A stretch of 30,246 nucleotides of DNA from CAZJWR01 sp964549765 (lineage in GTDB: Bacteria > Zixibacteria > MSB-5A5 > GN15 > JAAZOE01), in assembly GCA_964549765.1 (NCBI GenBank), contig CAZJWR010000046.1, forward strand, positions 1 through 30,246. The letters are read 5' to 3'. This document shows positions 7,433 through 13,943 of this stretch, piece by piece. Position numbers and translations under genes: made by a program. Position 1 is the first letter of the stretch. Each line of letters begins with the position of its first letter. Below the pieces are notes generated by a model. It did no database searches. It worked only from the letters and a program-made list of their open reading frames with translations, and was not told the DNA's origin.

Positions 7433-8146
7433 ATGAGCCTATCGCGGTTTGACCTGCCCTCGGGGCGCACCCTGGGGCCGCATTACCACATCGTCGAATT
7501 TCTCGGCTGCGGCTGGGAAGGCGAGGTTTACAAGGTGGCCGAGCGCCGGACGGGTATTGTTCGGGCGGCCAAGCTGTTCTATCGACACGAGGGCGTCCGG
7601 CGGGAGCCCCTGCTTCGTTACGCCCGAAAGCTGTTCAAGCTTCGCTCCTGCCCCATTATCGTGCAGTATCATCATCGGGGCACGGCCACGCTGCAGGGGC
7701 AGTCTATCGAATTCGTCGTGTCCGATTTTATCGACGGCGAGATGCTGTCACGGTTTTTGGCTCGGCAGAAGGGGAAGCACCTGACCACCTTTGAGGCCTT
7801 GCATCTCCTGTATTCGCTGGCGGCGGGGGTGGAGCGGATTCATTTTCTGGGCGAATACCACGGCGATATCCACAGCGACAATATCATGGTCAGGCGACGC
7901 GGTATGGGTTTCGAGGTCTATCTTCTGGATTTTTTCGATCTCGGCCGTTCGACCCACGAAAAAATCCAGCACGACGTGTACGACCTCATCTCGGTGCTCT
8001 ACGAGATGATCGGCGGCGCCGCCGGGTACCGCCGGGCCGGCCCCGAAATCCGTCAGTTAATCATGGGCCGCAAGCATTACCTGATCGCCCAGCGGTTCAA
8101 AATGGCCGGTCATCTCCGCATCGCGCTGGAAAATCTCAAGTGGTAA
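7433..8146 (+). CDS. Small protein-kinase-like protein
   Basis: This 237-residue protein has the protein kinase fold signatures in order. There is a glycine-rich loop GCGWEGEV (25-32), the ATP lysine K47 in RAAKLFY, and a hinge near FVVSDFIDGEML. The catalytic loop reads HGDIHSDN (H143, D145, N150), the metal-binding aspartate lies in DFFD (D166), and a helix-F aspartate lies in DVYDLISVLYEMI. HGD instead of HRD and DFF instead of DFG are departures from classic Ser/Thr kinases and recall aminoglycoside-phosphotransferase-like kinases. The ATG at 7433 has AAGGGG close upstream; the same frame is open further upstream without a better start. No membrane segment or sensor domain is present, so it is cytosolic and minimal. 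The substrate is unknown. It precedes the MutY-like gene by 13 bases. Confidence 0.8.
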   Translation: MSLSRFDLPSGRTLGPHYHIVEFLGCGWEGEVYKVAERRTGIVRAAKLFYRHEGVRREPLLRYARKLFKLRSCPIIVQYHHRGTATLQGQSIEFVVSDFIDGEMLSRFLARQKGKHLTTFEALHLLYSLAAGVERIHFLGEYHGDIHSDNIMVRRRGMGFEVYLLDFFDLGRSTHEKIQHDVYDLISVLYEMIGGAAGYRRAGPEIRQLIMGRKHYLIAQRFKMAGHLRIALENLKW

Positions 8147-8159
8147 TATTTCCGCGCGC

Positions 8160-9008
8160 ATGATGATCGACATATCCGCACAACGTATCGCCGCTTTTCG
8201 CCGCAAAATCTGGACGTTTTATGCGCGGCACCGCCGCCGGCTACCGTTTCGCGAAACCGACGATCCGTACAATATCGTTGTGGCCGAATTCATGCTCCAG
8301 CAAACGCAGGTGGAACGAGTGATCCCCAAATACGAGGCGTGGCTGAAAAAGTGGCCGACGTGGGCCGCGCTGGCGCGTGCGGACCGCCGGGAACTGCTGG
8401 CGGCCTGGTCGGGACTCGGCTATAATCGACGGGCGATATATCTCGGACAGTTGGCGGGAATAATCGCGAAACGGTTCGACGGCTGCCTGCCCGACGATCC
8501 GAAAATTTTACAGACGCTTCCGGGGATCGGGCCCTACACGGCTCATGCCGTCCTGATTTTCGCATTCAACAAGCCGCTGGTGACGATCGATACCAACATC
8601 CGCCGGGTGATGATCCATGAATTCGGTCTGCCTGCGGATGTCACGAAGGGCGATCTGGAGAATCTGGCGCGGCGACTGCGGCCGCGCGGACGGTCGCGCG
8701 ACTGGCACAACGCCTTGATGGATTACAGCCGTGTGGCAATACCGGGCAGACTGCCGGCCGCACCGCGTCTCAATAAGCAGACGCCGTTTCGCGGATCGCG
8801 GCGGCAGATCAGGGGCGAAATCATCCGCCGACTGACCCTCTCCCGTCGCGTCGCGGTCGATCGTATCGCCAAAGATATGAAACGGTCGGTTCAGGATGTT
8901 ATGGAAGCGGCCGAGGCGCTGCAGAAGGATGGGCTGGTCAGGATCGGGAAACGGTTCATCACTCTCTGTAAAAAAAATCGGATGGGAGATAAAAACCCGG
9001 CGGCATGA
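8160..9008 (+). CDS. mutY: MutY-like A/G-specific adenine glycosylase without the iron-sulphur cluster
   Basis: This 282-residue HhH-GPD DNA glycosylase has the MutY glutamate E43 and MLQQTQ (45-50), the helix-hairpin-helix LPGIGPYTAHAVL (120-132), and the catalytic aspartate D144 in VTIDTNIRRV. Tyr126 occupies the position that is lysine in endonuclease III, consistent with a glycosylase lacking strong lyase activity. The protein has only two cysteines (C109, C270), so the usual four-cysteine [4Fe-4S] loop after the ALMDY segment is absent. A basic stretch followed by QTPFRGSRRQIRG replaces it. The C-terminus (about 216-275) looks like a winged helix rather than the NUDIX-like domain of E. 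coli MutY. The start is ATG 8160 or 8163, with no clear SD. Role inferred: removal of adenine opposite 8-oxoguanine. Confidence 0.85.
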   Translation: MMIDISAQRIAAFRRKIWTFYARHRRRLPFRETDDPYNIVVAEFMLQQTQVERVIPKYEAWLKKWPTWAALARADRRELLAAWSGLGYNRRAIYLGQLAGIIAKRFDGCLPDDPKILQTLPGIGPYTAHAVLIFAFNKPLVTIDTNIRRVMIHEFGLPADVTKGDLENLARRLRPRGRSRDWHNALMDYSRVAIPGRLPAAPRLNKQTPFRGSRRQIRGEIIRRLTLSRRVAVDRIAKDMKRSVQDVMEAAEALQKDGLVRIGKRFITLCKKNRMGDKNPAA

Positions 9009-9019
9009 AGCCGCCGGGT
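8991..9019 (-). terminator. Terminator of the dockerin-like protein gene, overlapping the 3' end of mutY
   Basis: ACCCGGCGGC (8995-9004) and GCCGCCGGGT (9010-9019) form a perfect 10-base-pair stem with a five-base loop. In the minus direction it is followed by five U (A at 8991-8995). The stop codon of the plus-strand MutY-like gene lies in and beside the loop, so the hairpin may also block convergent read-through. Confidence 0.8.
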
Positions 9020-9056
9020 GATGTCATTTATCGATCCTCCGCGCCGCTCAATCTGT

Positions 9057-11909
9057 TTACGGACAGCATTCAAGCCGACCTTCCCGGAAAATGAAATTGA
9101 TCAAGACCAGAACGTCCGGCAGACTCAATTCCCCATCGCAGGAAACATCGGCGTTTGCGAATATGTCCGGAAACGGCCCGTCGCGATAGAGATAGTTTAT
9201 CAGGAAGATAGCGTCGCCGATATTGGCCCGGCCGTCGTCGTTGACGTCGCCGCAGTCCATGTTGATGCCGACGTCGGTCAGGGCCTGCCGCAGAGCCGTC
9301 AGATCGGCGTCACCGGCCATCGGCAACATGGGAAAGGACAGCAACACAATGCGGAAGTCGTTGCCAAGATATCGAATACCGTTGATTTGGCCATTGCTGG
9401 CGGTATCGGGATTAGAGGAGACATATCTGTAGATCGTTTCGGCCTCGTCCGTAGGAAACAAATATCCGGCCAACGGGATATATCCGCTGACCGCAAGCTC
9501 CGCCCCGGCCAGCTTGTCGAGATCGGCGGTGAGTTCCGGGTAATCGGGGATCTGCGGCGCGCAAGCGGTGAGATCGCCCACGAACCCGTCTGCGGAAAAA
9601 ACCACGCCCGGGTTGTAGGCGCTATCGAGTTTGAAATAATCGTGGTAGAAATTACCCGGCCCAAATCGTTCCATTTTCGGCAATATCCCGTAGAATCCCA
9701 AGGCCGGTACGATGATGACCGCCGTACCGCCGTTTTTCAGGTAAAGCGACAGCGTGTCCTCGAAAAACCAATACGCCCGCGGCTTATTGCTGGCTTCGAA
9801 GATAATCGTCGAGTAATGGCTCAGTTCCTTGAGATTGGGGTAGGTGTCAACCACGTCAAAACGTTCGGTCGGGGTGACCGCCGCCACCGAGTTGTACAAT
9901 CGATCGGTATATTCCTTGGGATATATACCCGCAGTCGCCGAACTGTATCGATTGAGATCGTTGAACAAAACACCGCGGTCCCGGGCCATATACAGGGCCT
10001 CGACGGGGCCGACCATCTCCGATTCCAGACCCAGGTCGTTTCGAGAGCTGACATAATAGCGGTACCTGACACCGCTCTCCGCGTCGTAATCCCGATAGGA
10101 AAGAGCGGCGGTCGAATCGTAGAGAAATATGGAATCATTCCACATCCCTCGGAAAATCATGAACACTTGGACGGCGGTATCCTCGTGCGGCCGCCAACTG
10201 ATTTCCGGGACGGCACCTTCGACGGAGATTGCCAGGCTTTCCGGCGGATGGGGAATTCCGGAGATGAGCGTCACCGGTCGGGAAAGCAGGGACTGCCGTC
10301 CCTGCGTATCGAACAGGTTAACGGCCAGCGAATAGACATGGGTCGGATCGAAAAGCGGCACACTGAACACCGTGTCATATATCGGGTCCAGCGTAACCCG
10401 GTGCCAGACACGGTCGATGAGGGTGTCCATTATAAACAGATCGTAACCACCAAGATCTTCTCTCGAGCTCGGCGACCACGTCAGTTTGGCATAGGAATCA
10501 TCGTAATCGGCAATATGCAGGCCAGCCGGCGGGCCGGGGTTGGGGAGTAGATAACCGGAACGATAGACAGAATCGGCCCCGCGGATATGATCCAGCAACT
10601 CGCTGAAGTCGAGATGATTTCGAAATATATCGGGCTGGAGCGCGTCGTAATAGTCGAGAAAGTCTCCCGGGTCGACGTGGAATTTCCCGGCGGCCACCAG
10701 GGCCACCGTGAACGTTACCGAATCCCCCGGCGCCAGATCGAAAGGACCGAAGGAATATATAAAACGGGTATCATAGCCATCGGCAAAATCGACTGCCCCT
10801 GTCGGATCGGGCGGCGGCATCCAGCCGTCGGAGGAATCGTGGATGAGGGTTTCGATCATATCATAATCGACTTCCGGGTGCGACAGAATGTAATACTTGT
10901 CTTCGTCGGAAAGGGGCGTCCCCAAATTATTATTGAAGAACAACCGCAGGGGATCCCCGGGCGCGCCCAGCCGCCGGGGTCCGAAATCGAAATCGGAGCT
11001 ACTGTTGGATATCCACCAGTTGAAATTGGGACCCTCAAAGGGAACATCGCTGTCGAGAAGAACCAAAGCGATGATACCCGGAACCGATGCGTCGCCCCAC
11101 GCCTCAGCGTCTACCGGATCGCCGTCATTGTCAAAACTGTAGCCGATCAACACGCGACTGCCCGGATCGCCATCGAATAGCAGAGTATCCAGCGATCCCG
11201 AGCAATCATCGGCATATCCGTTAGCCGCATTCGACTGGTGGTAGATGTCGCAATCAAGATAGATGCCGATCCAGCCGTCGCTTATGTAGTTACTCCCGGT
11301 GTTGAGGATAGTGTAGTCGATGAGAACGAAATCGTCATAGGCGGTATCGGCCCAACTGCGGCTGGTGTGGCGGATGGTGATGCCCAGGGGACCGTGACTA
11401 GAATATGGGGAAAATTCATAGAAGGAATCGACCAGCGTGGTCATAAACTCGTCGTCGGCAAAATTCCCCGTGCGATACATGCTTCCCAGCTCCGGATCTT
11501 CCGGCGCCAATTCCCTGATGTTGGAAAACCAACCGTCCGCTCCGACCGAGACGATCGTATCCTGTCCGACGATGCCGCCGATCCATACCCCCCCGCCCCA
11601 TACATATTGTCGATAGCTGCCCTTGGGATAAATCGCGTTATCCATCCGTTCCCCGGTTTCCGGATCATAATAGGTTGTCGCGAATCCCGTCGAGATGTCG
11701 CCGTCCACCATCGGCAAATAAAGTTTTCCGGCGTCGTGTAACCCGGCGTGCCGCAGATCGTAATCGTGGAGAGTCGCTTGGGCCTGAACCGCCTGATCGG
11801 CTTTATCCGAGGCTGTCGCATCAGACCATGACCTACTCGATACGGCGGAGGCAATCAGCAGCGATATTGCGGTGAAGTGTAATATGATGCGAAAAAATCG
11901 GTTATGCAT
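9057..11909 (-). CDS. Large secreted protein with two FN3-like domains and C-terminal dockerin/EF-hand-like repeats
   Basis: This 950-residue exported protein begins with an N-terminal signal peptide (about 1-24). Residues 60-450 form a beta-rich region of the kind found in long secreted proteins of candidate phyla. Two fibronectin type III-like domains follow (about 459-550 and 551-637). Residues about 640-880 form an alpha/beta region with STIIFEASNKPRAYWFF and GGTAVIIVPALG, resembling a class I glutamine-amidotransferase-like or flavodoxin-like fold. The end carries two dockerin-type calcium loops: one in CGDVNDDGRANIGDAIFLI (from 886) and one in ADVSCDGELSLPDVLVLI (from about 920), closing with ECCP. 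AGGAG lies seven bases before the ATG at 11909. It is monocistronic. No cohesin is visible nearby, so the partner, if any, is elsewhere. Catalytic activity is unknown. Confidence 0.8.
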   Translation of the reverse strand: MHNRFFRIILHFTAISLLIASAVSSRSWSDATASDKADQAVQAQATLHDYDLRHAGLHDAGKLYLPMVDGDISTGFATTYYDPETGERMDNAIYPKGSYRQYVWGGGVWIGGIVGQDTIVSVGADGWFSNIRELAPEDPELGSMYRTGNFADDEFMTTLVDSFYEFSPYSSHGPLGITIRHTSRSWADTAYDDFVLIDYTILNTGSNYISDGWIGIYLDCDIYHQSNAANGYADDCSGSLDTLLFDGDPGSRVLIGYSFDNDGDPVDAEAWGDASVPGIIALVLLDSDVPFEGPNFNWWISNSSSDFDFGPRRLGAPGDPLRLFFNNNLGTPLSDEDKYYILSHPEVDYDMIETLIHDSSDGWMPPPDPTGAVDFADGYDTRFIYSFGPFDLAPGDSVTFTVALVAAGKFHVDPGDFLDYYDALQPDIFRNHLDFSELLDHIRGADSVYRSGYLLPNPGPPAGLHIADYDDSYAKLTWSPSSREDLGGYDLFIMDTLIDRVWHRVTLDPIYDTVFSVPLFDPTHVYSLAVNLFDTQGRQSLLSRPVTLISGIPHPPESLAISVEGAVPEISWRPHEDTAVQVFMIFRGMWNDSIFLYDSTAALSYRDYDAESGVRYRYYVSSRNDLGLESEMVGPVEALYMARDRGVLFNDLNRYSSATAGIYPKEYTDRLYNSVAAVTPTERFDVVDTYPNLKELSHYSTIIFEASNKPRAYWFFEDTLSLYLKNGGTAVIIVPALGFYGILPKMERFGPGNFYHDYFKLDSAYNPGVVFSADGFVGDLTACAPQIPDYPELTADLDKLAGAELAVSGYIPLAGYLFPTDEAETIYRYVSSNPDTASNGQINGIRYLGNDFRIVLLSFPMLPMAGDADLTALRQALTDVGINMDCGDVNDDGRANIGDAIFLINYLYRDGPFPDIFANADVSCDGELSLPDVLVLINFIFREGRLECCP

Positions 11910-12154
11910 GGTCAGCTCCTGCCGGCGACAAAATCATCTGTTATGGCATGTACTCTGGCGGTCAACGGTTATATCGCCTGCACATTTCAATATACGACAC
12001 TTTTGTCGTTTTTGGCCGGAAATCCTCACCCGTTTCTCTGCCGATGTATTTTCCCGTGCTATAATCCCTCCGCAGAGCCTATCCGGTCCTTCCCCGGCAA
12101 AATATAGACGAGCTGAACACCCAATTGTGTAATACGGGTTGCGCCGGCGGGGAC
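11910..12154. other. Upstream region of the dockerin-like gene, with a short perfect dyad
   Basis: The 310 bases between the genes hold a terminator (next entry) and, on the other side, the presumed promoter region of the minus-strand secreted protein. ACGACA-CTTT-TGTCGT (11994-12009) is a perfect dyad lying just upstream of TATATT on the minus strand (complement of 11989-11994), a possible -10 box. No good -35 accompanies it, so an activator-dependent promoter is possible. Short plus-strand open frames here have no convincing start signals. Confidence 0.3.
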
Positions 12155-12195
12155 GGATAAAAAAACCCCGAAGGATAGACGGGGGCTTCGGGGTT
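12155..12195 (-). terminator. Terminator of the small membrane protein gene
   Basis: AACCCCGAAG (12164-12173) pairs with CTTCGGGGTT (12186-12195) around a 12-base loop. In the minus direction the stem runs into a U-rich stretch (A-run 12159-12165). It lies about 25 bases after the stop codon of the minus-strand gene at 12220. Confidence 0.8.
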
Positions 12196-12219
12196 ATTTT
12201 GTGGCAGAGGGGTTTTTCG

Positions 12220-12609
12220 CTACGGATTCACGCCCGGCGATCCCTCGAATTGTTTGTGTTCTCGCTGATGCCTCCGCATGGCAGCGTCGGCGATCAGGTA
12301 ATAGACCAGAAGGCCCAGACCGGCGGCGACGAGGATCGCGCCCAGGATGATCTCGCCGGGAATATATTCGGAAAGGATTCTCAGGAAGATGATGGCCACG
12401 CCGACGAAGAGAAACACCAGACCCCATTTAAGAGAACCGGGGGCATATTGATCCCAGCGGTTGAACTGAAGGTATTTCACCTTTTCATCCACCAATCCCT
12501 TCTCGATCAACTGCTTGCGCGTCCGGTAATCGAAATACCATTTGAACATGAACGCCATCGTCGGGAAGATGATGATAACCGGGAAAACATCCCAAAAAGC
12601 TCTGTCCAC
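12220..12609 (-). CDS. Small membrane protein (DUF6249-like)
   Basis: This 129-residue protein has three hydrophobic helices: VFPVIIIFPTMAFMF near the N-terminus, then two further helices at about 60-77 and 82-102. Between the first two is a charged segment with YRTRKQLIEKGL, and the tail is polar. The layout resembles DUF6249 membrane proteins often found beside ECF sigma factors; that family name is from memory and unverified. I start it at the GTG at 12609, where AAGGAGG lies six bases upstream. The same frame extends to an ATG at 12849, but that would run through the sigma gene and both promoters. It is divergent from the sigma factor gene and shares its promoter pattern, so it is probably part of that sigma factor's regulon. 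Confidence 0.75.
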   Translation of the reverse strand: MDRAFWDVFPVIIIFPTMAFMFKWYFDYRTRKQLIEKGLVDEKVKYLQFNRWDQYAPGSLKWGLVFLFVGVAIIFLRILSEYIPGEIILGAILVAAGLGLLVYYLIADAAMRRHQREHKQFEGSPGVNP

Positions 12610-12663
12610 GGAGGACCTCCTTTTATTTGTTGGTTTTTCGTTCTTTTCAGTTTCTATTATATC

Positions 12664-12690
12664 TGACCGCCGAGTGCAGGCGCGGTTGCA
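12664..12690 (-). promoter_or_regulatory. Candidate ECF-type promoter of the small membrane protein gene
   Basis: On the minus strand TGCAAC (complement of 12685-12690) is followed after exactly 15 bases by CGGTCA (complement of 12664-12669). The leader to the GTG at 12609 would be about 48 bases and contains the SD. The same two words with the same spacing occur in the opposite direction in front of the sigma factor gene. AAC-type -35 and CGNC-type -10 elements are the usual style of ECF sigma promoters. Confidence 0.6.
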
Positions 12691-12709
12691 GAAATTTTCG
12701 GAAAAAACG

Positions 12710-12736
12710 TGCAACTTCCACCCGCGAAGCCGGTCA
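12710..12736 (+). promoter_or_regulatory. Candidate autoregulated promoter of the ECF sigma factor gene
   Basis: TGCAAC (12710-12715) and CGGTCA (12731-12736) are 15 bases apart, identical in words and spacing to the divergent copy at 12664-12690. Transcription would begin near 12743. That excludes the upstream ATG at 12709 and supports the ATG at 12754 with a short leader carrying AAGG. Confidence 0.6.
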
Positions 12737-12753
12737 ATTATATCAAGGTATGT

Positions 12754-13323
12754 ATGACGGACCAAAGACAGCTGGTCAAACGGATCGTGGCCGGAGAAAA
12801 AAACGCCTTTCGGGATTTGGTGAAAGATCACCAGCGGCTGGTCAGCCATATTGTGTTCCGCATGATTCCTCCGGGGCCGGACCGGGAGGATTTATGCCAG
12901 GAGGTATTCGTTAAAGTGTACCAGAATCTCGGCAATTTTCGGTTCGACACCAAGCTGTCGACGTGGATCGCGAGGATTACCTATAATAGTTGCCTGAACT
13001 TTCTGGATAAAAAACAACTGCCGCTGTATAACGACTTGGCCGAGGACGACCGCCCGTTCGAACCGGCGGCGCCGGACGGCTCGGCCCGTCCCGATCGCGC
13101 CTATGAATCAAGTCGGACGGGGGAAATCGTGCGCAACGAAATAAATCGACTGCCGCCGGCGTATAAGACACTGATTACGTTGTATCATCTGGAGCAGATG
13201 AGTTATACTGAGATCGGTAGAATAATGAATCTGCCCGAAGGAACCGTCAAGAGCTACCTGTTCCGGGCGCGTAGGATATTGAAGGGCCGATTACAGGCCG
13301 TTTACCACGGAGAGAAATCGTGA
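12754..13323 (+). CDS. ECF-family RNA polymerase sigma factor
   Basis: This 189-residue sigma factor has region 2 at about 18-88 (FRDLVKDHQRLVSHIVFRM, then DREDLCQEVFVKVYQNL and TKLSTWIARITYNSCLNFL). Region 4 is at about 130-183 (LPPAYKTLITLYHLEQMSYTEI, with the recognition helix in LPEGTVKSYLFRARRILKGRL). Regions 1 and 3 are absent, as in all ECF factors. The start is ATG 12754 with AAGG five bases upstream; the in-frame ATG at 12709 lies at the -35 element. The stop overlaps the anti-sigma start (GTGA), so the two products are made in linked amounts. It probably recognises the TGCAAC-N15-CGGTCA pattern found here in both directions. Confidence 0.95.
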   Translation: MTDQRQLVKRIVAGEKNAFRDLVKDHQRLVSHIVFRMIPPGPDREDLCQEVFVKVYQNLGNFRFDTKLSTWIARITYNSCLNFLDKKQLPLYNDLAEDDRPFEPAAPDGSARPDRAYESSRTGEIVRNEINRLPPAYKTLITLYHLEQMSYTEIGRIMNLPEGTVKSYLFRARRILKGRLQAVYHGEKS

Positions 13324-13862
13324 ACGAGAGGCATTTGGCCGATGAGCAGTTGCAGGCGTACCTGGACGGTACAATCGACGATAGCGCCGAAGCGGAAGCG
13401 CATCTCGAATCCTGCCCGCGTTGCCGGCAGGAGGTGGAAATCTACAGGCAACTCTATGTCACGATTTCGCAGGAAGACGCCCCGGAGTTATCACCCGATT
13501 TTGTCGATCGGGTCATGGCCCGCCTGCCGGAAAGTGAAGAAATAGCCGAGGCCGAGGTGTTTGCCGGAGGATTTCGCATCCGCGATTCGCTGGTTTTCAT
13601 CGTGGCGGTTATCGCCATGATCGCCGGCGCGGTGTATTTCATAAATCCGACAACGTTATTCAAATCGGTCGACGATGTTGCCGCCACGCCGTCACTGGCC
13701 AACAATCAATATTTGTCCGGTTTCTTCAAGGAATTATCCGGTCTGCACCTCGATATGTCGATTATAGTCTTTGCCGTCCTGACTTTCGTGGGCATCGGGA
13801 TTATTGACCGCATCCTGGCCAACCGCCGCCGGCACCGCAAGCCGATTTCGTATCTGGTATAG
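13320..13862 (+). CDS. Membrane anti-sigma factor with zinc-binding (zf-HC2) domain
   Basis: This 180-residue protein has an N-terminal ZAS-type zinc motif H28-x3-C32-x2-C35 (HLESCPRC), preceded by the helix LADEQLQAYLDGTI. It has two transmembrane segments, about 91-108 and 147-165, with a short extracytoplasmic loop between them and a basic cytosolic tail. It starts with GTG at 13320 inside the sigma gene stop, giving translational coupling. Expected role: hold the ECF factor at the membrane until an envelope signal releases it. Two transmembrane helices are one more than the commonest architecture, and the loop (about 109-146) is the likely sensing part. Confidence 0.88.
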   Translation: MNERHLADEQLQAYLDGTIDDSAEAEAHLESCPRCRQEVEIYRQLYVTISQEDAPELSPDFVDRVMARLPESEEIAEAEVFAGGFRIRDSLVFIVAVIAMIAGAVYFINPTTLFKSVDDVAATPSLANNQYLSGFFKELSGLHLDMSIIVFAVLTFVGIGIIDRILANRRRHRKPISYLV

Positions 13863-13880
13863 ACTCAAGTAAGAAAGACA

Positions 13881-13911
13881 AAAGGCAGGCTCCATTTTAG
13901 TGGAGCCTGCC
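13881..13911. terminator. Bidirectional terminator between the anti-sigma gene and the RND operon
   Basis: GGCAGGCTCCA (13884-13894) and TGGAGCCTGCC (13901-13911) form a perfect 11-base-pair stem with a six-base loop. The minus direction reads into TTTTGTCTTTC and the plus direction into ATATTTCC. It sits between two convergent genes and can serve both. Confidence 0.8.
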
Positions 13912-13943
13912 ATATTTCCAAATCACGCCTTCCAACCGTCGGC

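Noticed and set aside
9018..10550. 510-codon plus-strand open frame opposite the dockerin-like protein
   Set aside because: Antisense shadow; the minus-strand frame has a signal peptide, FN3 domains and dockerin repeats.
9057..11909. Cellulosome component
   Set aside because: Dockerin-like repeats alone are common in secreted proteins of candidate phyla. There is no glycoside hydrolase or cohesin in the window.
12610..12849. N-terminal extension of the small membrane protein up to an ATG at 12849
   Set aside because: It would run through both ECF promoters and into the sigma factor coding region. A GTG with a perfect SD explains the start at 12609.
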